From the NCBI GenBank assembly GCA_903893815.1, contig CAITNS010000030.1, positions 1 through 64,000 on the forward strand: a stretch of 64,000 bases of DNA, given 5' to 3'. Numbering within the stretch: position 1 is the first letter of the stretch; each line of letters begins with the position of its first letter. The position numbers and the translations under genes are program-made. The notes below the pieces were generated by a model that had not been told where the DNA came from, did not search any database, and worked only from the letters and a program-made list of their open reading frames with translations. The stretch comes from an uncultured Bacteroidota bacterium. GTDB taxonomy: Bacteria > Bacteroidota > Bacteroidia > B-17B0 > Aurantibacillaceae. Below, in pieces: positions 54,079 through 62,815 of this stretch.

Positions 54079-55113
54079 ATGGAACGTAGAACTCAAACAG
54101 CGGATGTACTGAAAGGAATTGCTGTTCTTTTGATGATACAAGTTCATATTGTGGAGTTATTTGCAACTGAAAGCTTTTACCAAAGTTCAACTGGAAAAAT
54201 TTTAATGTTCTTGGGTGGTCCACCTGTAGCTCCTGTATTTATGGCAATATTGGGATACTTTTTGTTGTCTGTTAATAAAACAAGCATACAATTAGTTGTT
54301 AGAGGAATCAAAATATTCATTTTAGGCATGCTCTTAAATTTAGCCCTAAATTTCAATTTATTTATAAAAGTTAACAGTGGCAAATTAGTGGTTGATGTGT
54401 GGCCTTATGTATTTGGTGTAGATATATTACCATTTGCTGGACTTAGTATAATTTGTATAGCTTTAATGAAACATCTGATTGAAAAAAAATGGTGGGTTAT
54501 TTTTATAATGTTTTTTATTTCTATTTGGTTGGGGCAGTTTTTAATTGAGTTTACACCTAAGAGTAATTTTCTAAAATATATGGGAGCCTATTTTTATGGT
54601 TGTACCGAATGGTCTTATTTTCCTCTATTTCCATGGATTGCCTATCCATTGTCAGGAATTGCATTATCTAAGATAGAGCAGCGTTACAATTTTCAGGTTC
54701 TTTATTTATTAAAAACTAAAATCACATTAGGTATTCTATTTCTTGTGTTCTTTGTCTCAACCATTACTTATGCTATTTCAATCGCATCAAATTTAACATC
54801 GTATTACCATCAAGATATTCTGTTCTTTTCATGGACCATCATATTTTCTTTATTCTATAGTTTATTCATACATGAGATAAATGCATGGCTAGGCCAAACA
54901 TGGATGTTTCAGTATTTTAAATGGCTTGGAAGGCATGTGACACTAGTATATGTGATCCAATGGGTAATGATTGGCAATATTGCTACTGAAATTTACAAAA
55001 CGGTTTCGTGCCCCGTATACTTAATCTTCTGGTATATAGGAATAATTTCTGTTACTAACTGTTTGACTTATTTAATTTTGAAAATAAAATTTAAAAAATC
55101 TACATCAACTTAA
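54079..55113 (+). CDS. HGSNAT/DUF1624-like membrane acyltransferase
   Basis: A 344-residue integral membrane protein with about ten helices. The opening RTQTADVLKGIAVLLMIQVHIVELF, with a histidine in the first helix, is the pattern of heparan-alpha-glucosaminide N-acetyltransferase-like and acyltransferase_3-like proteins. PPVAPVFMAILGYFLLS and the C-terminal LGRHVTLVYVIQWVMIGNIA fit as well. It probably acylates a cell-envelope sugar. Its 3' end overlaps the convergent ATP-grasp gene by 14 bases. Confidence 0.82.
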   Translation: MERRTQTADVLKGIAVLLMIQVHIVELFATESFYQSSTGKILMFLGGPPVAPVFMAILGYFLLSVNKTSIQLVVRGIKIFILGMLLNLALNFNLFIKVNSGKLVVDVWPYVFGVDILPFAGLSIICIALMKHLIEKKWWVIFIMFFISIWLGQFLIEFTPKSNFLKYMGAYFYGCTEWSYFPLFPWIAYPLSGIALSKIEQRYNFQVLYLLKTKITLGILFLVFFVSTITYAISIASNLTSYYHQDILFFSWTIIFSLFYSLFIHEINAWLGQTWMFQYFKWLGRHVTLVYVIQWVMIGNIATEIYKTVSCPVYLIFWYIGIISVTNCLTYLILKIKFKKSTST

Positions 55114-56566
55114 AACCACTTGCCTCTATCAAATCTTCTTCACTCAACAGACTAATGTCAATTAAATCAGATCTATATTGAGAACGAAGGGCTTTAATCC
55201 ATAGTTTAGCTCTCTCAGATAATTGAAAATCATCAGACATTAAACGCCCACGCATTACTAAAATCCCTAAGTCGGCCCCTTCATACAAGTAATCGTCTTT
55301 TTGAGTGATTTGTAAAAAGAACGCTTCGTTATCATCTTTTACTGATTGACGATGTGCATCCATTTTTTTGAATTGAATGTTGCCATTCTTTTTCATTTCC
55401 CAAATACCAGATTCTGGCACTCTTGTAGCTAACTCTAATGATTTTTTAGTGTGCTTAATTACCAATTGACTCCAACTATCCATATTTTCGGCTTTCATCC
55501 AACGATCTGTTAATTCATTCACGTTAATAGTATAAGTTACATTCATCCACTCTAATAAATGAAATAAAAACATGGGTACATCCATCATCCCAAATTTAGA
55601 ATGATTAGTTAATGAACTTACACCAGATACACGAGGATTTAATTCTCCTAAATAAATTTCTCCATTGTCTTTATCAATTAGAAAATCCAATTCAAAATAG
55701 CCTTTGTATCCTTCTTTGTGCAATTGATCTCCGAACTTTTGCGTATAGGATTTTGCTTTTTCTCTGATATCAGCATTAAAGGCATTACCAAAAATTTCGT
55801 TTCCGCACCAACCGCCTTTGTAAGGAGTTAGTACTTTAAATCCTACTAACTCTGTCATTAAAGGTGCTACCAAAGTGCCATGATGAGTGACGCAACCTTC
55901 TATGGCAGTTCCATAGCAGTTAATGCGTTTCATGATTTTTACTTCTTTTTCTTTTAAAATTTCTTCCGCATAAGTATTAAACTCTTCTTCGTTCGAAATA
56001 AAAAATGTCGTATGTCCCGAATCACCAAATGGTGTTTGCACTACTAAACTATCTCCTAACTTTTCAGATACCTTTCTTAAATGCTCATAATCCGTTACCG
56101 GCGATAACACATTAGGTACGCATGCTACTCCAGCTTTTTCAGCAATACGATTGGTGTTGACTTTATTATCTAAAAACGTGCGTAATTGTGCAGATGGAAA
56201 ACATACATCTAATCCTATTGCATTTGCTAATTGTTCGGTTTTTTCATCAAACATCAAAAACAACGCTATTCCAATATCTCCATTAATAGCATTAGATTTG
56301 ATGTAATTGATGACTTCAGGATGTTGCAATAAATAATTGTTAATGTCCTCAATGCTGGTGAACTCATCATGAGGCACTTCTTCTTTTGGCGAAAATAAAT
56401 TTGGATGTCGTCCATCATACGAATCAATATGACTGATGTATTTAAAATTATTTACCCATTCGTCTATGCCCAATAAATTAAAGTTAGTGGCACTGATAAA
56501 ATAAATAGGCGTTGTATTAGATTTAAAAAAATCTTTAATGTCGGATATGGTTGTTAGAGTTTTCAT
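55100..56566 (-). CDS. ATP-grasp ligase, biotin carboxylase-like
   Basis: A 488-residue ATP-grasp enzyme of unknown substrate. The ATP-grasp core (about residues 130-340) shows RIAEKAGVACVPNVLSP, LVVQTPFGDSGHTTFFIS and the metal-binding GYFELDFLIDKDNGEIYLGE followed by LNPRVSGVSSLTN. The pre-ATP domain and the C-terminal about 140 residues have no family I can name. No biotin-carrier domain gene is nearby, so a carboxylase role is doubtful. It follows the decarboxylase gene by 24 bases and is likely co-transcribed. Confidence 0.85.
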   Translation of the reverse strand: MKTLTTISDIKDFFKSNTTPIYFISATNFNLLGIDEWVNNFKYISHIDSYDGRHPNLFSPKEEVPHDEFTSIEDINNYLLQHPEVINYIKSNAINGDIGIALFLMFDEKTEQLANAIGLDVCFPSAQLRTFLDNKVNTNRIAEKAGVACVPNVLSPVTDYEHLRKVSEKLGDSLVVQTPFGDSGHTTFFISNEEEFNTYAEEILKEKEVKIMKRINCYGTAIEGCVTHHGTLVAPLMTELVGFKVLTPYKGGWCGNEIFGNAFNADIREKAKSYTQKFGDQLHKEGYKGYFELDFLIDKDNGEIYLGELNPRVSGVSSLTNHSKFGMMDVPMFLFHLLEWMNVTYTINVNELTDRWMKAENMDSWSQLVIKHTKKSLELATRVPESGIWEMKKNGNIQFKKMDAHRQSVKDDNEAFFLQITQKDDYLYEGADLGILVMRGRLMSDDFQLSERAKLWIKALRSQYRSDLIDISLLSEEDLIEASGFKLM

Positions 56567-56590
56567 ATATCTCTTAATTTAAAACAATTT

Positions 56591-59329
56591 TTATTTTTTA
56601 ACTTTAGCTTCTGGTATTTGCAAGGCATGCATCGCTCCCATAGCCGAGATCGTATTTTTACGATTCAAGGCTTCTGGCGTAAATACTTTTAGCCCTAACT
56701 CTGCTTTGTAACCGTGAATTTCTTTCACATCTAATGCAATCATAAAGCGCAATATTTCTTCGCTCACTACTTGTCCTGGAACCAAAATTGGGAACCCCGG
56801 AGGATATGGAATAACGAACGAAGTAGATACCAATTCTTTATTATTAGCTAATTCCTTCAAGCAATCTTTTAATAAAATGTATTCACACAAATCCTCTTCA
56901 TAAGCCAAAAAAAATGCTTCTCGTATATTTCCCCCAGGCACACCTGGTGAAGCCTGAAACGATCGATGGAAATAACTGAAGTCAGGGAGAGGAGGAACAT
57001 CTTTAATTAAAGACGTTATATGCTTTTTAGAAATTTCTTCTTCGCGTTTGTTTAAAGAACGTCTGCTTTCATCTAACTCATCGGCAATTTGTAATAATGC
57101 ATTTATTAAAAATGTCACACTACCACGAGTGGTTCCAATATTGGTCATAAACAAAACGGTGTTACGAGATGTTTTATTTACTTGAATATTGAAACGATCC
57201 ATTAAATATGAATTTTTAAATGCATCTCCAGTAATACCTGCCATTCCTACGGAAAGAGTAACCTTCGTTGGATCTAAAACAAATTCATCTTTTTCCCAAG
57301 CTTCTTCCATTCTATCCCAACCATCTTTTTCAGTATAATATTCACTTAAGCCACATTGACGGAACTCTGCAGGAATAATATCTTTCACATTTAATACATG
57401 AAAGTATTTACTCAATTTTGGATGGTCTTGAATTTTTGAACGCAACACCATGGCCATTTCAATACTTTTTTCTACTAACTCGTATCCTTCCAACTCCACT
57501 TGTCGACGGCCAATATCCAGTGATGCTAAAATTTGATAGTTCGCCGACGTGGTGGTATGAGTCATGTATGCTTCTTGAAAATTATCTGCTACGCGACGGC
57601 TAAATTCTTCGTCCCAAATTTGTATCATGGATCCTTGACGGAAACAAGACAATGTTTTGTGTGTACTTTGTGTAGCATACACTCTGATTTTTACCTTATC
57701 TGGATCAGGCATTGTTGGAATTTCACCCGGTTTTAAAGTGGAAATATATGCTTTATATTTTGCTCTGTATTCTTCACTACGGTATTTATGAAATAGTTTT
57801 TGAGCAACATACATTCCAGTACGTTGTTTATAAGTGTATGTAAAACTTGCAAAGGCAAACCAAGCTTCATCCCACAAGAATACCATGTCGGGTTTGATTG
57901 CTAATACTTCTTCCATCACACGTTCCACATTATACACCAAGCCATCAAATGTACAGTTTGTAAGCAATAGCATTTTCACTTTATCTAAGCGTCCTGCTTT
58001 GCTCAATGCAATTAAACGTTCTTTGATAATGCGTAAAGGCACTGCTCCATACATCGAATATTCTTGCACAGGATACGAATCCAAATAGGCTGGAAAAGCG
58101 CCAGCCAATACCATTCCGTAATGATGTGACTTGTGACAATCTCTGTCGATTAGCACCACATCTCCTGGTTTAATTAATGCTTGTTGTACAATCTTATTAG
58201 CAGTACTCGTACCGTTAGTAACATAAAATGTGTGTTCTGCTCCAAACGCTTTCGCTGCCTTTTCTTGCGCTCTTTTTAAAGGACCTTTAGGTTGTAATAA
58301 AGAATCCAATCCTCCGTTCGTTGCAGATGTTTCTGCTAAAAACACATTACGTCCATAAAAATCTCCAAAGTCAGAAATCCAACGAGATTTAAAAACAGAG
58401 TTCCCTCTTGAAATTGGCATCGCATGAAATACACTAGTTGGTTTTTTACTATACGCTGTTAAGGCAGTATAAAAAGGTGCATCATAACGTTCGTTAATCC
58501 CACTAATAATAGTTAAGTGCAATTCCTGCACATCTTCCATTCGGTAAAAAATACGTCGGAACGATTTCAAAGTAGAGTCTTCCAAATGCGTTAGCGAGGT
58601 ATCCGTTATATAATAAATATCTAACTCTGGCCGGAACTGATGAATGTATTTTCCCAATAAAGGTCCTAAATCCCCATCAGAAACATTACTAATATCAATT
58701 TTCAAAACATTTTGAATAAATGGTTTGATGTGTTTTGTAATATTAGTAGAAGAATGCAAAGGCGCATACCTAATGCAAGCTGCTTGAATATTATAATTAA
58801 AAAATAAACAAACTAATGCATCTTGAAAAGATCGTTGCACTACCACATCATACACCAAATTATCGCTAGGTGTTACTAACTCCTTAAATTTATTTTTCAA
58901 TATATCTTCTTCTTTAGAAGACAAATCTTCTACATATAATACTTCAAAATAATTTCTCTTAGGACCGCTAGATAATTTTTCTTTATTGCCATCAACACTG
59001 TAACCACCTTTCAATTTTTCACCTAGTACTTCTGGATGAGTTCTGTAGTTATCGCTTACTAATAAATATACGATTTCAGCCACTTGGTTACTTACGGCTT
59101 TTAGTTCGCGCTTCTCTACCGACTTAATAATTTTACGAACTAAAGGCGCGCCAGGAAATGAAAAGTATTGCTCGATACTTAATAAATTTTGGAGCACTTC
59201 ATTCATATCGCTTAATGCTACATTAAATAACGGCTCTTGTTGAACTCGCGTAATGTTATTGCTTTTCTCTTTAAGTTCATTCCATAAATCAATTCTCAAT
59301 TGGTTTATGTTATAATGTTTGGAATTCAT
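56591..59329 (-). CDS. Orn/Lys/Arg-type PLP decarboxylase
   Basis: A 912-residue fold-type I PLP enzyme, longer than the usual 710-760. The N-terminal roughly 270 residues are an extended wing region. The catalytic domain has TFYVTNGTSTANKIVQQALI, the internal aldimine region FLWDEAWFAF and the PLP-binding lysine K558 in ATQSTHKTLSCFRQGSMI. The C-terminal IPYPPGFPILVPGQ is the Orn/Lys/Arg decarboxylase C-domain hallmark. Arginine is my favoured substrate because a urea transporter lies next door, but lysine or ornithine cannot be excluded. It sits between a VOC and an ATP-grasp gene. Confidence 0.9.
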   Translation of the reverse strand: MNSKHYNINQLRIDLWNELKEKSNNITRVQQEPLFNVALSDMNEVLQNLLSIEQYFSFPGAPLVRKIIKSVEKRELKAVSNQVAEIVYLLVSDNYRTHPEVLGEKLKGGYSVDGNKEKLSSGPKRNYFEVLYVEDLSSKEEDILKNKFKELVTPSDNLVYDVVVQRSFQDALVCLFFNYNIQAACIRYAPLHSSTNITKHIKPFIQNVLKIDISNVSDGDLGPLLGKYIHQFRPELDIYYITDTSLTHLEDSTLKSFRRIFYRMEDVQELHLTIISGINERYDAPFYTALTAYSKKPTSVFHAMPISRGNSVFKSRWISDFGDFYGRNVFLAETSATNGGLDSLLQPKGPLKRAQEKAAKAFGAEHTFYVTNGTSTANKIVQQALIKPGDVVLIDRDCHKSHHYGMVLAGAFPAYLDSYPVQEYSMYGAVPLRIIKERLIALSKAGRLDKVKMLLLTNCTFDGLVYNVERVMEEVLAIKPDMVFLWDEAWFAFASFTYTYKQRTGMYVAQKLFHKYRSEEYRAKYKAYISTLKPGEIPTMPDPDKVKIRVYATQSTHKTLSCFRQGSMIQIWDEEFSRRVADNFQEAYMTHTTTSANYQILASLDIGRRQVELEGYELVEKSIEMAMVLRSKIQDHPKLSKYFHVLNVKDIIPAEFRQCGLSEYYTEKDGWDRMEEAWEKDEFVLDPTKVTLSVGMAGITGDAFKNSYLMDRFNIQVNKTSRNTVLFMTNIGTTRGSVTFLINALLQIADELDESRRSLNKREEEISKKHITSLIKDVPPLPDFSYFHRSFQASPGVPGGNIREAFFLAYEEDLCEYILLKDCLKELANNKELVSTSFVIPYPPGFPILVPGQVVSEEILRFMIALDVKEIHGYKAELGLKVFTPEALNRKNTISAMGAMHALQIPEAKVKK

Positions 59330-59340
59330 AACCTTAAATT

Positions 59341-59778
59341 TTAATGTTTAGAATGTAATGCCAATCTGTTTCCCTCTGAATCAATAAATAAAGCAAAGTA
59401 GCCAGCCGACTCGCTCAAAAATGTTTTTTCCAAAACTACTCTACCCCCCGCTTCATTTACTCTAAATAATACATTATTTAAATCATCGCCTGCATTTAAA
59501 TATATTAATGGACCTACTTCGCTAGGCACACAACCATTACCTGTTACGATGGCCCCGGTGATTCCATTTTCTGCTGGAAAAAATCCCATTGCAAAACCAT
59601 TTAATTCAACTGTTGTCATTTCAATAGCAAAAATGTAATTGTAAAATGCAACAGAACGGTAATGATTGTATGCAGGAATTTCGAACCACGTCACAAAATT
59701 TTTAACAGCAGTTTGCCCTTTAATCTTTTGTATGTTCGCTTCTTTAATTCTATTTTTTAAATTAACCGTTGATCCCAT
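59341..59778 (-). CDS. VOC (glyoxalase/bleomycin-resistance) superfamily protein
   Basis: A 145-residue vicinal-oxygen-chelate protein. The single paired beta-alpha-beta unit has VTWFEIPAYNHYRSVAFYN at the start, then MGFFPAENGITGAIVTGNG, and the closing FALFIDSEGNRLALHS. This subgroup is often annotated as glyoxalase-like. Its position is 11 bases before the decarboxylase, so it belongs to that operon and could handle a reactive by-product or act as a binding module. That is inference. Confidence 0.85.
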   Translation of the reverse strand: MGSTVNLKNRIKEANIQKIKGQTAVKNFVTWFEIPAYNHYRSVAFYNYIFAIEMTTVELNGFAMGFFPAENGITGAIVTGNGCVPSEVGPLIYLNAGDDLNNVLFRVNEAGGRVVLEKTFLSESAGYFALFIDSEGNRLALHSKH

Positions 59779-59938
59779 AACTATTATTTTAGTAGGCTTA
59801 AATTATTTAACCAATTTCTAAATACTTGTACGTAAAGTTCTATTTTTTAATTGACAAATGAATACGATTTAACCGCACAATTCGCCTGTTTACCTCAAAT
59901 CCTTCTTTTGACTGTTATTGAGGTAAAACGCACCAATA

Positions 59939-59946
59939 TATATTTG
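59939..59946 (+). promoter_or_regulatory. -7 element directly before the urea transporter ATG
   Basis: TATATTTG ends 7 bases before the ATG at 59954, with ATTG 18 bases upstream as a near -33 element. It implies a leaderless or nearly leaderless transcript, the same arrangement as at 41654-41661. Confidence 0.55.
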
Positions 59947-59953
59947 TAATTTT

Positions 59954-62182
59954 ATGCAGTATTATATACATAATTTGAAATCATTATCTGAAATAATTAA
60001 ATCTAATTACTGGCTGCAATGCTTATTGAACAGCTATAGTTTAATGTTTTTTTCATTAAACAATGTATTTGCTGCAATTATTATTTTGGTAACATTTTTT
60101 TCTCCTATTGTAGGATTATGTGGCTTTCTAGCTGTTGCATTAATTAATGTGTCTGCCTATATTATAGGCTTTAATAGAGATGAAATTAAAAACGGCCTAT
60201 ACGGATTTAATGCTCTCTTCTTAGGATTATCATTGGGCTACGAATATGCCTTTAATGCCACGTTTATTGTTTTATTTATTACCTCAATCCTGATTTTATT
60301 ATTACTTACTGTATGGTTAAAAGGCTTGTTTGCTATTCACAATTTACCATTTTTATCTTTCCCTTTCATTTTATCTTATTGGATCGTATCATTAGCTACA
60401 TCAAATTTCACAAACATACAATTAGACGAATCACATATATATACAATAAATGAATTAGCTAAAAGTCAATCCTCTTCATGGTATCAAATTATCCATTCAT
60501 TAGATAATATCTCGTTGTTTCCGTTCGCTTTAAGTTTCTTTAAAACCTTAGCAGGTACATTTTTTCAAACAAGTGTGTTGGGTGGTATATTGATTGCTTT
60601 TGGTATGTTATATTTTTCAAGAATTGCATTTTCGTTAAGCGTGATTGGATTTTATCTAGCGTTTTTGTTCTACTCCATTTTCGGTGCAGATGTAAATGAT
60701 TTAAATTATAATTTACTAGGCTCGAATTTTATTTTTATTGCTATTGCCATTGGTTGTTTCTTTTTGATTCCAAATACATATAGCTACATCTCGGTTATTA
60801 TATTAGTACCTATTTTATTACTGGTTTTGTTGTCTCTTGGCAAGGTTTTATCTATTTTCCAATTAAAAGCGTATTCGCTATCATTCAGCATAGTCTGCAC
60901 TGCTTTCTTGTTTACGTTAAATCAACGATGGTTTCATAAATATTTGCATCTGGCTACTATTCAATATTTTTCGGCAGAAAAAACGATTTACAAATATCTA
61001 AATTCGCTACAGCGTTTTAAAAATGAACATTTATACAAATTAGCATTGCCTTTTTCTGGTGAATGGAATGTAAGCCAAGGTTACAATGGAAAAATTACAC
61101 ATTTAGGGGATTGGAGCAAGGCGTTAGATTTTGTAATTGTTGATTCTAAATCTAATACATACAAAGAACCAACAAATGCAAGAGAAGGTTTTTCAAGAGA
61201 CAATTTTTATTGTTACAATAAAGAAATTTTAGCTCCATATGATGGTTATGTGTACGACATTGTCAATACTGTTGAAGAAAATGATGTGGGAGATGTAGAT
61301 ACAGAACATAACTGGGGAAACACCATTGTCATTAATCATTTAAACGGCTTGTTTTCGCAAATCAGTCACATAAAAAAAGATTCGTTTGGAGTATTTATTG
61401 GTCAGTACGTAACTAAAGGAACTTATCTAGCAACTTGCGGAAATTCTGGCCGTTCACCAGAGCCACACATTCATTTTCAATTGCAAACAGTTCCAACAGT
61501 TGGTGCGCCAACATTAGAATATCCAATTTCTTATTTTATTGAAAGAAATGGTACTGAAAAAAAACTGAAAATTTCGGAAATACCGTCAGAAAATTCATTT
61601 ATAAGTAATGTACAAGTCAATCAATTGTTAACGGTTGGTTTTTCATTTTTACCGGGACAAAAAATCGCCTTTAAAAACGAGGCCTCTGAAGCACTTACTA
61701 ATTGGGAGGTATTTACGGATGCTTACAATAGAACTTATATTTACTGCAAAGTCTCAAACTCATACGCTTATTTTGTAAACGATGGAGTCATGTTATATTT
61801 CACTGATTTTGAAGGGGACAAATCATCCCTATTGTTTCATTTTTATTTAGCAGCCTATCGTCAGTTATTGGGGTATTACGACAACATGCCCGTAAGTGAT
61901 AATGTTCCATTAATTCATTTTAATCAGAAATGGATTCAGTTTTTTCAAGACTTCATCGCTCCTTTTTATTTGTTTACTAAGGCAAATCACACATCTACAT
62001 TTACTTATGTAGATAATGTATACGCTCCACAAAAACTAATCATTAAAACGGAAATTGAAGCAAAGTTGATTAACTACACATTTAAAAACATTCATTTTGA
62101 AATGGAACTAAAAGACCACAAACTTAATCGATTTACTATTCATTATAAAAATAAAACAGAATCATTCATTAACGTATCATAA
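59954..62182 (+). CDS. Urea transporter fused to an M23 metallopeptidase
   Basis: A 742-residue two-part protein. Residues about 1-345 are a urea transporter of the SLC14/UT family with helices such as NNVFAAIIILVTFFSPIVGL, YGFNALFLGLSLGYEY and the UT signature LPFLSFPFIL (residues 131-140). After a short linker, residues about 360-540 are a LytM/M23 peptidase with intact zinc ligands: H383 and D392 in HLGDWSKALDF, and HxH at 505-507 in PEPHIHF. A C-terminal domain of about 200 residues is unassigned. Divergent from the decarboxylase operon. It is followed by TPR and outer-membrane genes at 10- and 6-base spacing. Confidence 0.88.
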   Translation: MQYYIHNLKSLSEIIKSNYWLQCLLNSYSLMFFSLNNVFAAIIILVTFFSPIVGLCGFLAVALINVSAYIIGFNRDEIKNGLYGFNALFLGLSLGYEYAFNATFIVLFITSILILLLLTVWLKGLFAIHNLPFLSFPFILSYWIVSLATSNFTNIQLDESHIYTINELAKSQSSSWYQIIHSLDNISLFPFALSFFKTLAGTFFQTSVLGGILIAFGMLYFSRIAFSLSVIGFYLAFLFYSIFGADVNDLNYNLLGSNFIFIAIAIGCFFLIPNTYSYISVIILVPILLLVLLSLGKVLSIFQLKAYSLSFSIVCTAFLFTLNQRWFHKYLHLATIQYFSAEKTIYKYLNSLQRFKNEHLYKLALPFSGEWNVSQGYNGKITHLGDWSKALDFVIVDSKSNTYKEPTNAREGFSRDNFYCYNKEILAPYDGYVYDIVNTVEENDVGDVDTEHNWGNTIVINHLNGLFSQISHIKKDSFGVFIGQYVTKGTYLATCGNSGRSPEPHIHFQLQTVPTVGAPTLEYPISYFIERNGTEKKLKISEIPSENSFISNVQVNQLLTVGFSFLPGQKIAFKNEASEALTNWEVFTDAYNRTYIYCKVSNSYAYFVNDGVMLYFTDFEGDKSSLLFHFYLAAYRQLLGYYDNMPVSDNVPLIHFNQKWIQFFQDFIAPFYLFTKANHTSTFTYVDNVYAPQKLIIKTEIEAKLINYTFKNIHFEMELKDHKLNRFTIHYKNKTESFINVS

Positions 62183-62191
62183 ATAACTCAT

Positions 62192-62809
62192 ATGAAAACT
62201 ATCAAAAACATCATTGCAATAGTAGCATTCATTTCAGCGGTAAATGCAAATGCCCAATCCAACAAGCCTTTAACTGCCATCTTTAAGCAATCGTACGAGT
62301 ACGAAGCGATGAAAAATTACGAAGGAGCTATAAACACTATCAATTCAATGTATAGTGAAACTTCTTACGAAATTAACCTAAGATTAGGGTGGTTAAACTA
62401 CTTATCAGGGAAACAAAAAGAATCTATTAGCTTCTATCAAAAAGCTATTTCTATTATGCCCGCAGCTACAGAGCCTTTGTGGGGTGTGATTAACTCATAC
62501 GTCAAATTGGAAAATTGGACTGAGGTTGAAAAAACATATTTGTCTATTTTGAAAATAGATCCGAAAAACACTAAGGCTAATTACAATTTAGGTTTAATTT
62601 ATTATTACCGAAAAGATTATAAAGAAGCAAAAAAATATTTTGACGTTGACTTGAATTTATCCCCATTTGGCTATAATAATTTATTGATGAGTGCTTGGAC
62701 AAACTACTATTTAGGAAACAAAAATGAGGCGTCTATTTTATTCAATAAAACGTTATTGTATAGCCCCAATGATAAATCTGCGCTCGAAGGATTAAGTTTA
62801 ATTAAATAA
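62192..62809 (+). CDS. Periplasmic TPR protein
   Basis: A 205-residue exported protein with a signal peptide (MKTIKNIIAIVAFISAVNANAQ). Four tetratricopeptide repeats follow, for example WLNYLSGKQKESISFYQKAI and NLGLIYYYRKDYKEAKKYFD. TPR domains mediate protein assembly, so it likely bridges its neighbours. It starts 9 bases after the transporter-peptidase stop and ends 6 bases before the outer-membrane gene, indicating one operon. Confidence 0.88.
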   Translation: MKTIKNIIAIVAFISAVNANAQSNKPLTAIFKQSYEYEAMKNYEGAINTINSMYSETSYEINLRLGWLNYLSGKQKESISFYQKAISIMPAATEPLWGVINSYVKLENWTEVEKTYLSILKIDPKNTKANYNLGLIYYYRKDYKEAKKYFDVDLNLSPFGYNNLLMSAWTNYYLGNKNEASILFNKTLLYSPNDKSALEGLSLIK

Positions 62810-62815
62810 TATCAG

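Noticed and set aside
55100-56566. ATP-grasp protein as biotin carboxylase
   Set aside because: No carboxyl-carrier or carboxyltransferase gene is adjacent and the C-terminal third does not resemble AccC, so I keep it as a ligase of unknown substrate.
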